Counted from the stretch's first letter, positions 9,860 through 19,420 are shown. The stretch is 64,000 bases of DNA from Verrucomicrobiota bacterium (GCA_029573725.1 JAKQDQ010000018.1:62001-126000); one strand, 5' to 3'. A program made the numbers and translations. Notes: a model not told the origin generated them from the sequence alone.

Positions 9860-10453
9860 ATGAAAGTCATGGGTCTCACCGGCGGCGTTGGGATGGGGAA
9901 ATCCACGGTGGCGCACCTGCTGCAAGCACGGGGTCATGCCGTGGTGGATACCGATGTCCTGGCCCGCCAGATCGTCCGGCCCGGAACACCCGCCCTGACG
10001 GAAATCGTCGCAGCTTTTGGCCCGGAATTGCTGGACGACGCCGGCGGGTTGCGCCGCGAGGCGCTGGCCCGCCTTGTGTTCGCCGATACCGCGGCGCGCA
10101 AAAGACTGGAGGCCATCACGCATCCCCGCATCCGCGAGCTCTGGCAAACCCAGTTGCGGGCCTGGCAGGCCGAATCCCGCGCGGTGGCCGCCGTGGTGAT
10201 TCCCTTGCTCTACGAGACGCAGGCCGCCAGCGCTTTTGATGTGGTCGTCTGTGTGGCGTGCAGCCTGGCGACGCAGGAACAACGGTTGATCGCGCGGGGT
10301 TGGTCCCGGGAGCAGATTGAGCAGCGCCGGGCGGCGCAATTCCCGGTCCAGGAAAAAATGGAGCGGGCCAATTACGTTATTTGGACGGAAGGATTGCCCC
10401 GCCATACGGAGGCGCAACTCGACCGCCTGCTCTCCGGTTGGCTCGCCGCCTGA
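9860..10453 (+). CDS. coaE: dephospho-CoA kinase
   Basis: CoaE phosphorylates the 3'-hydroxyl of dephospho-CoA with ATP, the last step of coenzyme A synthesis, in the cytoplasm. The 197-residue length is normal for the family. The P-loop is at residues 8-16 (GGVGMGKST). It is followed by the DTDVLARQIV segment typical of CoaE and by a lid and base region (FADTAARKRLEAITHPRIR). The late ARGWSREQIEQRRAAQ motif is also characteristic. The gene stands alone on the plus strand and abuts the convergent LTD/CotH gene with no spacer at all. Confidence 0.95.
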   Translation: MKVMGLTGGVGMGKSTVAHLLQARGHAVVDTDVLARQIVRPGTPALTEIVAAFGPELLDDAGGLRREALARLVFADTAARKRLEAITHPRIRELWQTQLRAWQAESRAVAAVVIPLLYETQAASAFDVVVCVACSLATQEQRLIARGWSREQIEQRRAAQFPVQEKMERANYVIWTEGLPRHTEAQLDRLLSGWLAA

Positions 10454-13400
10454 TCAAGGCACCGTGGGAATAACCAGCTGGAAGAATTGTGCCGCCTCAC
10501 CCGAGGCGGGCACCGGGATTTCCACCAGCCGGTTGGTGGCGGCACTGGCCACTTCAGCAAACGTCGTCCAGTTCGCTGCGGCAAGTGAGGTTGCGGCAAG
10601 GACGTGGTACGTGCGCCCGGCGGCAGCTTCCCAGCGGAGTTGCGGCGGGGCCGGCGCGGCGGACACCAATTCCAGACGCAGGGCACTATCCGGATCCAAC
10701 GGTAAAGTGCCACAGAGAAACTCCTCAAAATTGGTGAAACCATCACCATCCGGATCCTCGGTGGCATCGGGGCGCTTCCAATCCGTTCCGTGGGCCAGTT
10801 CCCAGGCGTCCGGCAATCCGTCACCGTCACTGTCCGCGGTGGGCAGCAGGCGTCCGGGGGTGGGGGTGGCGGCCAGCCACAACACCGGGTCATTGCCATA
10901 GTCAATCGCCGAGGTGCGCTGCAGGGATGGCCCGCTGCCGTCGGCGGCCACGGGCCATGGTGACTTGTCATTGTACTGGACGGCTTCCACTGACACGTAC
11001 GGCACCAAATCCGGATTGGGGACGTCCGGTTGTTCCAAACTGATCCGTGCGCCGCCGTTGGGCAGCGGCGTGGCGTAGGGGCCGAGAATGGGAACTTCCG
11101 GGGACACCGCATATTTCAGCCGGAACGCTTCCGGATCGCTCGAGACAAGCAACAGCAGACTCGCCGGCGGCAGGGACAGACCGGTCGGCAAAGTGTAGCC
11201 GGGCGCCGAGATGCGCCAGGCGTTTGTGGCGGCGGCTGGATCGAAAAGCGGCACGGCGGTGTCGCCGATGTTCAGCAGTTCGATGAATTCGTCATCTCCA
11301 GTGGCGGGGTGGTAATGGATCTCGTTGATGATCACTGGCCCGATTCGGGGGCCCGCGTTCGGTTGCCCCAGGGAAGGGAGCTGTTGCAACGGGAAGGATT
11401 CCTGTCCGGCACTGTTGACGTAACGCCCCAAGCTGGTGCCATTGAAAGTGGCGCCGAAGGAAAATCCGTGGCTGTAGCCCGTCAGGGTGCCGTCGCCGGC
11501 ACCCGAGGTCAGGTAAACCTGCTCCCCGGTGGAGGCGAGCAAAAACGGGGTGTTTCCGTCCGTTCCGGCGTTGAACTGACTGGCGTAGAAAACGACATAA
11601 CCACCGGCCGGAATCAGCGTATCGGGTGGAATCCGATATTTTTGGGGACTGGTGGGGTCGTCACTCAAAAACCAGCTGCCAATGTCCACGGTCGTGGCGG
11701 TGGGATTGTACAGTTCAATGGCATCCTGCAACGGGGGATCGGTGTGGGCCAGAACCTCGTTGATGACGATGGCGGGAATCTGGGGGTCTGGATCATCCGC
11801 ACCCGGTGAGCCGCCGATCTGGCTGCTGGCCCGCCAGCGCGCGCCGTTGTCGGGCGCCGCTGCGAGACCGGGTTGTTTGGGCACGAGAGAAAAGCCGAAG
11901 CCGTCGCAGGCAATCGGCCAGGGGGCGCGATCGCCGTATTCCAGCGAGAACAGAGTGCCGCCGTCGGGGAACGACAGGGTGATCTTCTCGCCGCTGTTGT
12001 CGAGTTGCCCGGTGTACGTGGCCTGGATGGCCACTCCTGGATAGCGCAGGGCAAATGCCGTCGCGTTGCGGGCGAGCAGCGCGAACCCGCCTCCCGGCAG
12101 GAACGTGTTGTCCGGAAAGGTCGCACTAATGCCTACTGTGAAGGCCAGTTTCGAGAGATCCAATGTGTTCGTTCCCATGTTCTTGAGTTCGATGAATTCC
12201 AGATCGTTTCCCGAGAACCCGCCCCAGGGCAGCGGGTTGTACATGACTTCGGTCACCACCAGTTGGGACAGGTCCTGGGGCGGCGCAAACGTGGCTTCGA
12301 CCAGGGGACTCCAATCCTCGCCGTCTTTCACCCGTGTCCGAATCAGCGTGGGCTGAAAGATTGGCACGGCGATGTCATACATTTGCGCTGCGGCCCCCAC
12401 GGCCCCGCCGGGCTGGCGCGGATCGCTGCCGTCGGTGGTAAAATAAATGGTGCCGGCCGGGTTGGTGTGCGACAAGGTGAGCGGAAAGCCCGCGGGGATG
12501 TTGCCGCCGAATTGGTTCATCTGCGGCGCCCCCAGGGTGGGGAAGAGGTTTTTGGCGCGGAGCTGGTTGAGCACAATGGGAACGCGCGCGCGGAAGTAAT
12601 TGGTCAGCAACTTGTCGCTGGTGTAGCGCCAGTCGCCCTGGGTGAAGGCCGGTTCGCGTTTGGCGTCCCCCCAGCGGGCGGATTCCGCAATTACGGCCTG
12701 ATCAATTTCGCTGCGCCGTGCCTGGTAGCGGTTCGTGAGGGCGGCAGCGGTCAACGCCCCGCCGTTGAAGAAGTGTTTTTGCACGCGATCGGCCACCAGC
12801 AGCCGGAATTCCGCGTTTGCCGAAAGTTGCTGCCACAAGTAGTGCGGGTTGCTTTTGGAGAAGCTGCTGCCTTGCGCGGGATCGCCCGCCGGAAACGGGC
12901 CGGTGCGGTTGTCCGTGAGATTGTACAGCGAGTTTTCGGAATCATGAAGGAGGAAACGGAAGCCGCCGTAGTTGCCGCTGCGCTCGCGGATGCCAAACCA
13001 GTTGTTGGGTGAATGGTTTCCGAGATAGTTGGACACCGGCGCATCAATGTTCCCCGTGTAAATAATCACCAGCATGTAATCAATCAGGGCGGGAACATCC
13101 AACAGGTTTTCATAGGCGGGATTTGGCGTGCCGTCGGGGTTGCGGCCTTGAACCATTTGATAGGCTTCCAGACTGGCAAACCCGTTCGTGGCCGCCTCCC
13201 AGAGACGGCGCCACGCTCCGAGATCTCCGTCGGTGGCAAAGACCGTATAATCCGCATCCGCATCCACTTTCACGGTGTCGTAGTTGTCGGCGTCACCTCC
13301 GAGATAGCTGCTGCCAAAGTTGGCTTCCGGACGTTCCTCGCTGGTGTAGAGGCCCCAATACTGGCCGTTGAGGTACAAATGGTAATAATTCCCGTGCGGG

Positions 13401-14719
13401 GACAGCGCGCCCATGTCCAACATCGTATCGCGCGAGAAGGCGTCGCGCAGGATTTCACTCTGTGTGCCGGTGAAATGCCAGGAATCGTCCTGATTGGAGC
13501 GAAGATCGAACTTCTCAAAGCTGGTGGCGGCGTTCGTGCCGAAAAATGGGAACGACAACCGGGAGGCTCCGTATTCGCTGCGGAAAAACACCCGGAACGA
13601 GTGCTTCGGATTCGCCGGACTGCGGCTGAAACCGCCGCGAATGCGCAGGCCGATGTTGCTTTGGAATTCCCTGGCCGGATTGTTTTCGGGGTCCAGCAAT
13701 TCCATCGAGGCCGCCCGTTCCCAGGCGAGGCCGTCCTGCGTCGCATTCGCGTAGATGCCCGTGCTGGAATTAAAGAGTGAACCGAGCGGCAGGACGATGG
13801 AAAGCGACGGTATGGTGAGCAATGCGTCCGGAAATGCGCCCGACCATGGGGCCGCATCAACAATGTTGGGATCCATCCCATAGTCCACCGTATTGTTTCC
13901 CCAGGAACTGGGCCAGCCCGGCGGCGCCTGTCCATCGGGCGACTGCTGCGGCACGAGTTCAGGGAAAATATAGGTGTGGGTGGCAACGACGCTGGTGGTG
14001 GCGTCCGCCAGGAACGCCACCGCGCGAACCACGGCCGTGTTGGTGATGGTCAGCGGACTGACATAAAGAGTCCCGGTGGTGGAGGTGGGCACGGAGCCGT
14101 CGAGCGTGTAACGGATGACGGTGGCCGGAGTGGCGCTCGTCATGACCACGGAGAGCGTGTTGGAATAGAAGCCGCGTCCCGGGCTGATCTGAGGTTCGGC
14201 GACGCGCGTGTAATAGCTGGTGGCATTCGTGGCGCCCGGAGTGGCGACCGCAAAGTAGGTTTGCTCGTCGGTGTTGGTCGGGGTCAGGCCGTAGGAAATG
14301 TCGTTGAATTGCGGGGGAAACGCGGGCGCATACTCGGAACTGATGGCCCCGGCGGGAGTGATCAGCGCCAGGTATTCGCCGGCCGCAGACAGACTGAAAT
14401 TGGCGTGCAAGGGCTGACCGGGCACGGTGCGGTTCTTGCCGCTGGCGAACAGCACCAGAAATCCACGGGCGGGCAGGTTGGTGGCGGGAAACGTCCATTT
14501 GTCGGGCTGGCTGGGATCGTCCGTCAGACGCCAGCCCGCCAGGTCCACCTCCAGCTCCGAGGCGTTGTGGATTTCAATCCAATCCGATGTCGCCAGGTCC
14601 TCATCCTGGAGACCGGTTTTATTGGCGGCCAGGAACTCGGTGATGAGCACGTCCGCCTCACTGTGCAGGGGCAGGAGGCCCAGCAAAAGATGGAGCCAGA
14701 CGAAAACGCAATGTCGCAT
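10454..14719 (-). CDS. giant secreted LTD / CotH-kinase surface protein
   Basis: This 1421-residue protein starts at the ATG complementary to 14717-14719, which gives a signal peptide (MRHCVFVWLHLLLGLLPLHSEA). In order I read: a lamin-tail domain (about residues 22-135); a chitobiase-like C-terminal beta domain (about 175-245, IRYTLDGSVPT); a CotH-type kinase-like domain (about 300-620, with GLRIRGGFSR and the acidic HDSEN near 592); three further lamin-tail domains (from about 816, 980 and 1126, each opening like VVTEVMYN or VINEV); a calcium-binding Asp repeat (DSDGDGLPD ... DPDGDGFTN); and the shared terminal beta-module (YHVLAATSLAAANW ... AAQFFQLVI). CotH relatives phosphorylate surface proteins in spore formers; whether this one is active is unknown. 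It is probably extracellular. Confidence 0.88.
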   Translation of the reverse strand: MRHCVFVWLHLLLGLLPLHSEADVLITEFLAANKTGLQDEDLATSDWIEIHNASELEVDLAGWRLTDDPSQPDKWTFPATNLPARGFLVLFASGKNRTVPGQPLHANFSLSAAGEYLALITPAGAISSEYAPAFPPQFNDISYGLTPTNTDEQTYFAVATPGATNATSYYTRVAEPQISPGRGFYSNTLSVVMTSATPATVIRYTLDGSVPTSTTGTLYVSPLTITNTAVVRAVAFLADATTSVVATHTYIFPELVPQQSPDGQAPPGWPSSWGNNTVDYGMDPNIVDAAPWSGAFPDALLTIPSLSIVLPLGSLFNSSTGIYANATQDGLAWERAASMELLDPENNPAREFQSNIGLRIRGGFSRSPANPKHSFRVFFRSEYGASRLSFPFFGTNAATSFEKFDLRSNQDDSWHFTGTQSEILRDAFSRDTMLDMGALSPHGNYYHLYLNGQYWGLYTSEERPEANFGSSYLGGDADNYDTVKVDADADYTVFATDGDLGAWRRLWEAATNGFASLEAYQMVQGRNPDGTPNPAYENLLDVPALIDYMLVIIYTGNIDAPVSNYLGNHSPNNWFGIRERSGNYGGFRFLLHDSENSLYNLTDNRTGPFPAGDPAQGSSFSKSNPHYLWQQLSANAEFRLLVADRVQKHFFNGGALTAAALTNRYQARRSEIDQAVIAESARWGDAKREPAFTQGDWRYTSDKLLTNYFRARVPIVLNQLRAKNLFPTLGAPQMNQFGGNIPAGFPLTLSHTNPAGTIYFTTDGSDPRQPGGAVGAAAQMYDIAVPIFQPTLIRTRVKDGEDWSPLVEATFAPPQDLSQLVVTEVMYNPLPWGGFSGNDLEFIELKNMGTNTLDLSKLAFTVGISATFPDNTFLPGGGFALLARNATAFALRYPGVAIQATYTGQLDNSGEKITLSFPDGGTLFSLEYGDRAPWPIACDGFGFSLVPKQPGLAAAPDNGARWRASSQIGGSPGADDPDPQIPAIVINEVLAHTDPPLQDAIELYNPTATTVDIGSWFLSDDPTSPQKYRIPPDTLIPAGGYVVFYASQFNAGTDGNTPFLLASTGEQVYLTSGAGDGTLTGYSHGFSFGATFNGTSLGRYVNSAGQESFPLQQLPSLGQPNAGPRIGPVIINEIHYHPATGDDEFIELLNIGDTAVPLFDPAAATNAWRISAPGYTLPTGLSLPPASLLLLVSSDPEAFRLKYAVSPEVPILGPYATPLPNGGARISLEQPDVPNPDLVPYVSVEAVQYNDKSPWPVAADGSGPSLQRTSAIDYGNDPVLWLAATPTPGRLLPTADSDGDGLPDAWELAHGTDWKRPDATEDPDGDGFTNFEEFLCGTLPLDPDSALRLELVSAAPAPPQLRWEAAAGRTYHVLAATSLAAANWTTFAEVASAATNRLVEIPVPASGEAAQFFQLVIPTVP

Positions 14720-14920
14720 ACGATCAACAGAAAACTGTGGAGTACGGGGCGGCAGCCACTGATGGGTTTGACCGGTAAACTTCCGTCTCCTTGTCGGGAG
14801 AATATGTTCCACGATTTCCGCCCGATGTCGAGCGTCCGCAGGGGTTGGCCGCGACCAAATTCTACTGACCCCATGTTGGGGGGGACCCCGGGAGCCGCGC
14901 GGCGTGTCATTGATAAATGA

Positions 14921-14950
14921 TTGTCTCGCCGCTGCGGGGATTGCTACTGT
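14921..14950 (+). promoter_or_regulatory. possible sigma-70-like promoter of glgB
   Basis: TTGTCT (14921-14926) and TACTGT (14945-14950) are spaced by 18 bases and end six bases before the glgB ATG. That predicts a leaderless or nearly leaderless message. The match is moderate and rests on sequence alone. Confidence 0.35.
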
Positions 14951-14956
14951 GTCCAC

Positions 14957-17257
14957 ATGATTCTCGCTCCGGATGAATTGCGGAAACTGGTGGAGCTAAA
15001 ACATCGGTCGCCGCATTCCATCCTGGGATTGCACGTGCGCGACGACCCTCCCGGCTTGGTGGCGCGGGTTTTCGATCCCCGGGCGGTCCGGGTGGTGTTG
15101 CGGCCGGTGGCGGCCGCCCGCGGTCCGACGATGGAACTGGCGCGCATCCATGCGGCGGGTGTCTTCGAGGGGGCCGCCGAGGCGGTGCCGGAGGTTTTCA
15201 AATACGAGCTGGTCATCACCGACGAACAGGGCGAATCGCGCACGCTCCGTGATCCGTATTCCTTTCTGCCCACGTTGACGGATGCGGACCTGTATCTGTT
15301 GGGCAAAGGCGATGAGCGGAAACTCCACGACAAACTGGGGGCACAATTGCGCACGGTGGATGGCGTCAGCGGCACCAGCTTTGCCGTTTGGGCACCCAAC
15401 GCGCAACGCGTGAGCGTGGTGGGCAGCTTCAACCACTGGGACGGACGTTGTCATCAAATGCGTTCACTGGGCGTTTCCGGCATCTGGGAAATCTTTATTC
15501 CCGGAGTGGGTGAAGGCGCGCTTTACAAGTATGAGATCCGGGATCGCCACCACCGGGTCCGGTTGAAAGCCGATCCCCTGGGGTTCTTCATGGAACTGCC
15601 GCCCAAGCAGGCCTCCATTGTCTGGAACAACCAGAAGTTCAAGTGGACCGACGGTCCGTGGCTGGCCCGCCGGGCGAAATCCAATCCGCTCCAGATGCCG
15701 GTCAGTACCTACGAGTTGCACCTCGGTTCGTGGCGCAAGAAGACGCAGGCCGAGTCCCTGGGTTATCGCGAACTGGCCGCGCCGCTCATCGAATATCTCC
15801 AGCAGATGGGCTTCACGCATGTCGAATTCATGCCGCTGGCGGAACATGCCTTCTACCCCTCGTGGGGCTATCAGGTGACCGGTTATTTTGCGCCGACCAG
15901 TCGCTACGGCACGCCCGAGGATTTGCAATACCTCATCAACGAACTGCACCGGGCGGACATTGGAGTGATCGTGGACTGGGTGCCGGCGCATTTCCCGCGG
16001 GATGATTGGGCGCTGGCGCGGTTTGATGGCACCGGTCTTTACGAGCATGAAGATCCGCGCAAGGGCGCGCATCAGGACTGGGGGACGTTGATTTTTAATT
16101 ATGGACGCAATGAAGTGGCCAACTTCCTCATTGCGAATGCGCTGTTCTGGTGCGAGCGCTATCACATTGACGGCCTGCGCGTGGACGCCGTCGCTTCCAT
16201 GTTGTATCTGGATTATTCCCGCAAGCCGGGCCAGTGGATTCCCAATCGTTACGGCGGGCGGGAAAACCTGGAGGCGATCGACTTCCTGCGCCGGTTCAAC
16301 CATCTCGTGCATACGGAATTTCCGGGGGTGATGACCATTGCGGAGGAATCCACCGCCTGGCCGCAGGTGACGCGTCCGCCCTACGTGGGCGGTCTGGGGT
16401 TCTCCATGAAGTGGAACATGGGCTGGATGCACGACACGCTCGAATATTTCCAGCGCGATCCCGTCCACCGCAAGTATCATCAGCACAACCTCACCTTCGC
16501 GATGCTGTACCAGTATCACGAGAATTTTATTCTGCCGCTTTCCCACGACGAGGTGGTGCACGGCAAGGGTTCGCTGTTGCGGCGCATGCCCGGCGACGAG
16601 TGGCAGCGCTTTGCCAATCTGCGGGTGTTGCTCGGCTATCAATGGCTGTTCCCCGGCAAGAAACTGCTGTTCATGGGAGGCGAACTTGGGCAGGGCGGCG
16701 AATGGAACGCCAACGGCGAAGTCGAATGGCATTTGCTCAACGCCGGACCGTACCATCGGGGCATCCAGCAAATGGTCGCCGATCTTAACCGGTTGTACCG
16801 CGCGCAGCCCGGTTTATGGCAGGCCGATTTCGATCCCCAGGGATTCCAGTGGATCGACGCTTCGGATAACCAGAACAGCGTGATGTCGTTCATCCGCCGC
16901 GAACCCGAACGCGTGAGCGAACTCGTCGTCATCTTGAACCTGACCCCGGTGCCGCGCCACAAATATCGCATTGGCATGCCGCGGCCGGGTCTCTGGCGGG
17001 AGGTTTTCAACAGTGATGCCGCGCTTTACGGCGGCGGCAACCTGGGAAATTTCGGCCGGGTGCAGGCGGAGGATCTGGATTGGCATAACCAGTCCTATTC
17101 CGCCGAATTCACGCTGCCACCTTTGAGTATTCTGGTCTTCCAGCCCGGACCCCCTTATGGGGCGGAAGACAAGGAGAGAGCGGTCGCCGTTCCGGTGGAG
17201 GAAAAAACCAACGCGTCCACCCTCGTGAACTCCAGCACCGGAAAATCCGCGACCTGA
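14957..17257 (+). CDS. glgB: 1,4-alpha-glucan (glycogen) branching enzyme
   Basis: GlgB cuts alpha-1,4 chains and re-attaches them as alpha-1,6 branches during glycogen synthesis. The 766 residues match the long bacterial form with two N-terminal beta domains: an N1 domain to about residue 115, then a CBM48 domain with FAVWAPNAQRVSVVGSFN. A GH13 barrel follows. The nucleophile is Asp410 (DGLRVDAV) and the acid/base is Glu463 (TIAEEST); FNYGRNEV and LSHDEVVHGK are typical family motifs. ATG 14957 (MILAPDELRKL) is preferred over the earlier ATG at 14921, which lies in the likely promoter. The gene is divergent from the LTD/CotH gene across about 237 bases. The GH57 gene follows after 60 bases, and glgA is further downstream. 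Confidence 0.96.
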   Translation: MILAPDELRKLVELKHRSPHSILGLHVRDDPPGLVARVFDPRAVRVVLRPVAAARGPTMELARIHAAGVFEGAAEAVPEVFKYELVITDEQGESRTLRDPYSFLPTLTDADLYLLGKGDERKLHDKLGAQLRTVDGVSGTSFAVWAPNAQRVSVVGSFNHWDGRCHQMRSLGVSGIWEIFIPGVGEGALYKYEIRDRHHRVRLKADPLGFFMELPPKQASIVWNNQKFKWTDGPWLARRAKSNPLQMPVSTYELHLGSWRKKTQAESLGYRELAAPLIEYLQQMGFTHVEFMPLAEHAFYPSWGYQVTGYFAPTSRYGTPEDLQYLINELHRADIGVIVDWVPAHFPRDDWALARFDGTGLYEHEDPRKGAHQDWGTLIFNYGRNEVANFLIANALFWCERYHIDGLRVDAVASMLYLDYSRKPGQWIPNRYGGRENLEAIDFLRRFNHLVHTEFPGVMTIAEESTAWPQVTRPPYVGGLGFSMKWNMGWMHDTLEYFQRDPVHRKYHQHNLTFAMLYQYHENFILPLSHDEVVHGKGSLLRRMPGDEWQRFANLRVLLGYQWLFPGKKLLFMGGELGQGGEWNANGEVEWHLLNAGPYHRGIQQMVADLNRLYRAQPGLWQADFDPQGFQWIDASDNQNSVMSFIRREPERVSELVVILNLTPVPRHKYRIGMPRPGLWREVFNSDAALYGGGNLGNFGRVQAEDLDWHNQSYSAEFTLPPLSILVFQPGPPYGAEDKERAVAVPVEEKTNASTLVNSSTGKSAT

Positions 17258-17317
17258 AGGGCGGCCGGCGTGGTCCCGGCAGTCCAGGCGGGCGCAACCA
17301 AGAACGAACCAGCAATC

Positions 17318-18532
17318 ATGCCCGAAATCTTCCACGCGCTCGGACTCCACCTGCACCAGCCGCTCGGCAATCTGGTGGCGCTCCACAATTCCAGCGAGCC
17401 GTGGGAAGCCAAACAGATTCTTTGGTGCTACGACCGCATCACGCGGATGCTCGATCAGTATTGGGATGTGGCGCGCTTGCACCTGAGTTTTTCCGGCACG
17501 CTGCTCAAGCAGCTCGAAGACCCCGGCGTGCGCGAAACTTTTTCCGACACGGTCAACATCGCCGACTTCCTGCACCGCTTCCGCTGCGCGAACATCGAAT
17601 ACCTCGGCAGCGGCCTGTATCACCCGGTCTATCCACTGACGCCCGTCGCCGATTGGGACGCGCAGACGGATTGGTGGAAGGGGCTCGGCCGGCATCTGCT
17701 CGGGCGCGATGCCTTCAACGGTTTCTGGCCGCCGGAGATGGGTTTCTGCATGGAGATGATTCCCATGCTCGCGCGGCACGGTTTCAAATATGTGCTCGTG
17801 GATTCCATCTATATCAAACCCAGGCGCGAGATGCGGTGGGAGGAAACGCGCTATCGTCCCTACCTCGCGCGGTTCGGTGGCGCGGAAATCATCGTCGTGC
17901 CGCGGGATCGCGATCTTTCCAACGCGCAACTCTCCGGGCTCGACCCCGGCTGGTTTCAGAACGAAATTCACGAACGCACCAAGTTCTGCGACTTTCCCGC
18001 GCTCGTGACCACATGGACCGACGGCGAGAACGGCGGCTGGTTCCGCACGTCGCAGGTCGAGTCCGGCTTCTGGGGCTTTTTCTACAAACCGATTCTCGAT
18101 CGTTATCGCGCCGGGACGCTGGGGTTCACGCCCATTCACCTCAGCGAATACCTGCGCCGCTTCCCGCCGACGGAGGAGGTGGAGGTGCATCGCGGCGCGT
18201 GGAACACCGAGCATCATTGGGGTGGCGACTTCACGCAATGGACCGGTTCGCTCCTGCAAAAGAAGGGCTGGGACGAACTCAAGAACGCCAGCGCTTACTA
18301 CTGGCAGGTGAAAAAGAAATTCGACGCGCGGGCCGAAAAACTTTCCAACGCCGACGAAATCCGTCCGCTCATCGTGCAAGCCTACGATCATCTGCTGACG
18401 GCGGAGACGAGCTGCAATTTTTACTGGGGCAGCCGCTGGGTGCACCGCTCGTTTGACGGCCTGGAGCAGACGTATCATTTGCTCGACACCGCGATGCAGA
18501 AGATGCAAAGCCAGAGTGGTCGCCTTACTTGA
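17318..18532 (+). CDS. glycoside hydrolase family 57 alpha-glucan enzyme
   Basis: The 404 residues carry the GH57 signature regions in order: an N-terminal HQP motif (LGLHLHQPLGN), YLGSGLYHPV, FWPPEMGF with the likely nucleophile Glu140, and TWTDGENGG with the likely acid Asp235. GH57 enzymes act on alpha-glucans as amylases, glucanotransferases or branching enzymes; sequence alone does not say which this one is. I chose ATG 17318 because family homology starts there, although an upstream GTG at 17270 is open. Its place between glgB and glgA argues for a role in glycogen or maltodextrin turnover in the cytoplasm; no signal peptide is present. Its last eight bases overlap the remains of an oppositely oriented XRE gene. 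Confidence 0.9.
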   Translation: MPEIFHALGLHLHQPLGNLVALHNSSEPWEAKQILWCYDRITRMLDQYWDVARLHLSFSGTLLKQLEDPGVRETFSDTVNIADFLHRFRCANIEYLGSGLYHPVYPLTPVADWDAQTDWWKGLGRHLLGRDAFNGFWPPEMGFCMEMIPMLARHGFKYVLVDSIYIKPRREMRWEETRYRPYLARFGGAEIIVVPRDRDLSNAQLSGLDPGWFQNEIHERTKFCDFPALVTTWTDGENGGWFRTSQVESGFWGFFYKPILDRYRAGTLGFTPIHLSEYLRRFPPTEEVEVHRGAWNTEHHWGGDFTQWTGSLLQKKGWDELKNASAYYWQVKKKFDARAEKLSNADEIRPLIVQAYDHLLTAETSCNFYWGSRWVHRSFDGLEQTYHLLDTAMQKMQSQSGRLT

Positions 18533-18747
18533 GCTTCCAAACCAAGTCCGCGACGTCAACATTGAGGGCTTTCGCGATTCTGAGGAGAGAGCCAACGGAG
18601 ATTTCCATGGTGCCGCGTTCCACGCGCCGAGGAAGAGTTGTGGTCCAGTTCTGCTTTTTCCGCCAATTTTTCCCGGGTTAATCCGGCTGCCTTGCGGTGG
18701 CTTTGGATTGTTTCGCCCAAGATTCGGCGATGGTTTGGCCGTGATAA
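18525..18747 (-). pseudogene. frameshifted XRE-family helix-turn-helix regulator
   Basis: On the minus strand, one frame encodes the first HTH helices (ILGETIQSHRKAAGLTREKL, then AEKAELDH). A different frame encodes the rest of the same domain (VERGTMEISVGSLLRIAKAL, then NVDVADLVWKLK and a stop at 18525-18527). Together they make one small single-domain DNA-binding protein of the Cro/CI type, broken by an indel near 18620-18640. The 5' end runs into the left edge of an IS3-like remnant at about 18748, so the start is lost too. The 3' end overlaps the GH57 stop by eight bases. It is probably a dead regulator; a sequencing indel is the alternative. Confidence 0.65.
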
Positions 18748-18979
18748 TGACCTGACCCCGAAAAAGTGGACGTGACAAAGGGGGAGTTCTACTGCGAAGA
18801 AAGCGCAGCAGGGCATGAGGAAGAGCAAATCATTGGGGTCATCCGCGAAGCGGAAGGCGACACGCCGGTCAAAGCAGCGTGCCGCGCGACACAACGTGAG
18901 CGAGGCCACGTTTTTCAAGTGGCGGAGCAAATGTGGCGGGATTGACCGGGCTCAACTTTCTGGACCACTGATGTGTTAA
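18748..18979 (+). mobile_element. internally deleted IS3-family remnant (orfA fragment)
   Basis: In one plus frame EEQIIGVIREAEGDTPVKAA is followed, after a frameshift, by HNVSEATFFKWRSKCGGID. Together these are the helix-turn-helix start of an IS3-group OrfA transposase. The orfB integrase part is absent. The left edge (TGACCTGACCCCGAAAAAGT, from 18748) looks like an IS3 terminal repeat. The right edge, read in reverse complement from 18971 (TCAGTGGTCCAGAAAGTTGA), resembles it imperfectly. This leaves a non-functional, MITE-sized scar of about 230 bases. Confidence 0.65.
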
Positions 18980-19420
18980 CACCAACGGCGCTTATCAGTT
19001 GGCGATAAATTGGCTGACTAGGCTGAAAGTGGATGTAGTCGCTTTGGAGAAAAACACCCTGTGTCTGTGCTACAACAGTTCTTTTATCCCGGTGGCCACA
19101 TCAATCAACCGCCAGTCTTGTTGCCGCGCTTTGAGGTGCGTTGGGGCAAGAATCCATCCCTGCCTGCCGTGTGGGTTTCCATTTATGGGCCAACTAAATC
19201 GCCCCTTTTCATCCGTCAAGAGGACGGTTCATTTATCCGTCGTCCCGAAGTGGTAAAGCCGGAAGCGATCAAAAATTTGCTTTCGATTACGAATGCGGAT
19301 TGCGCAGTGTGGACGTTAATGCAAAAGTCCAACCTCGTCGTGTGGTCTGCCGGTAACACGTACTCGACGCTGGTTTTTCCGGATGTAATTCGTGAAGGAA
19401 AAAGCTCTGACAGGGGGTAA
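18978..19420 (+). pseudogene. probable 5'-truncated and frameshifted gene of unknown function
   Basis: Right after the IS scar one frame reads TNGAYQLAINWLTRLKVDVV, then ALEK. At an A5 run near 19049-19054 the sense appears to switch to a second frame reading HPVSVLQQFFYPGGHINQPP and on to IREGKSSDRG at 19420. Restoring one base would make a continuous protein of about 147 residues with normal composition (FEVRWGKNPSLPAVWVSIYG). The 5' end would lie beyond the insertion. The stretch is visibly less GC-rich than its neighbours. I do not recognise the family. If the join is wrong, the intact part is an open frame from GTG 19061 to 19420 (119 residues). The remaining 19421-19603 holds nothing recognisable. 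Confidence 0.4.

Noticed and set aside
16814-18778. Long minus-strand frame across glgB and GH57
   Set aside because: It is a shadow of two well-supported genes. Only the 18525-18747 piece shows real protein similarity, in other frames, as a broken XRE gene.
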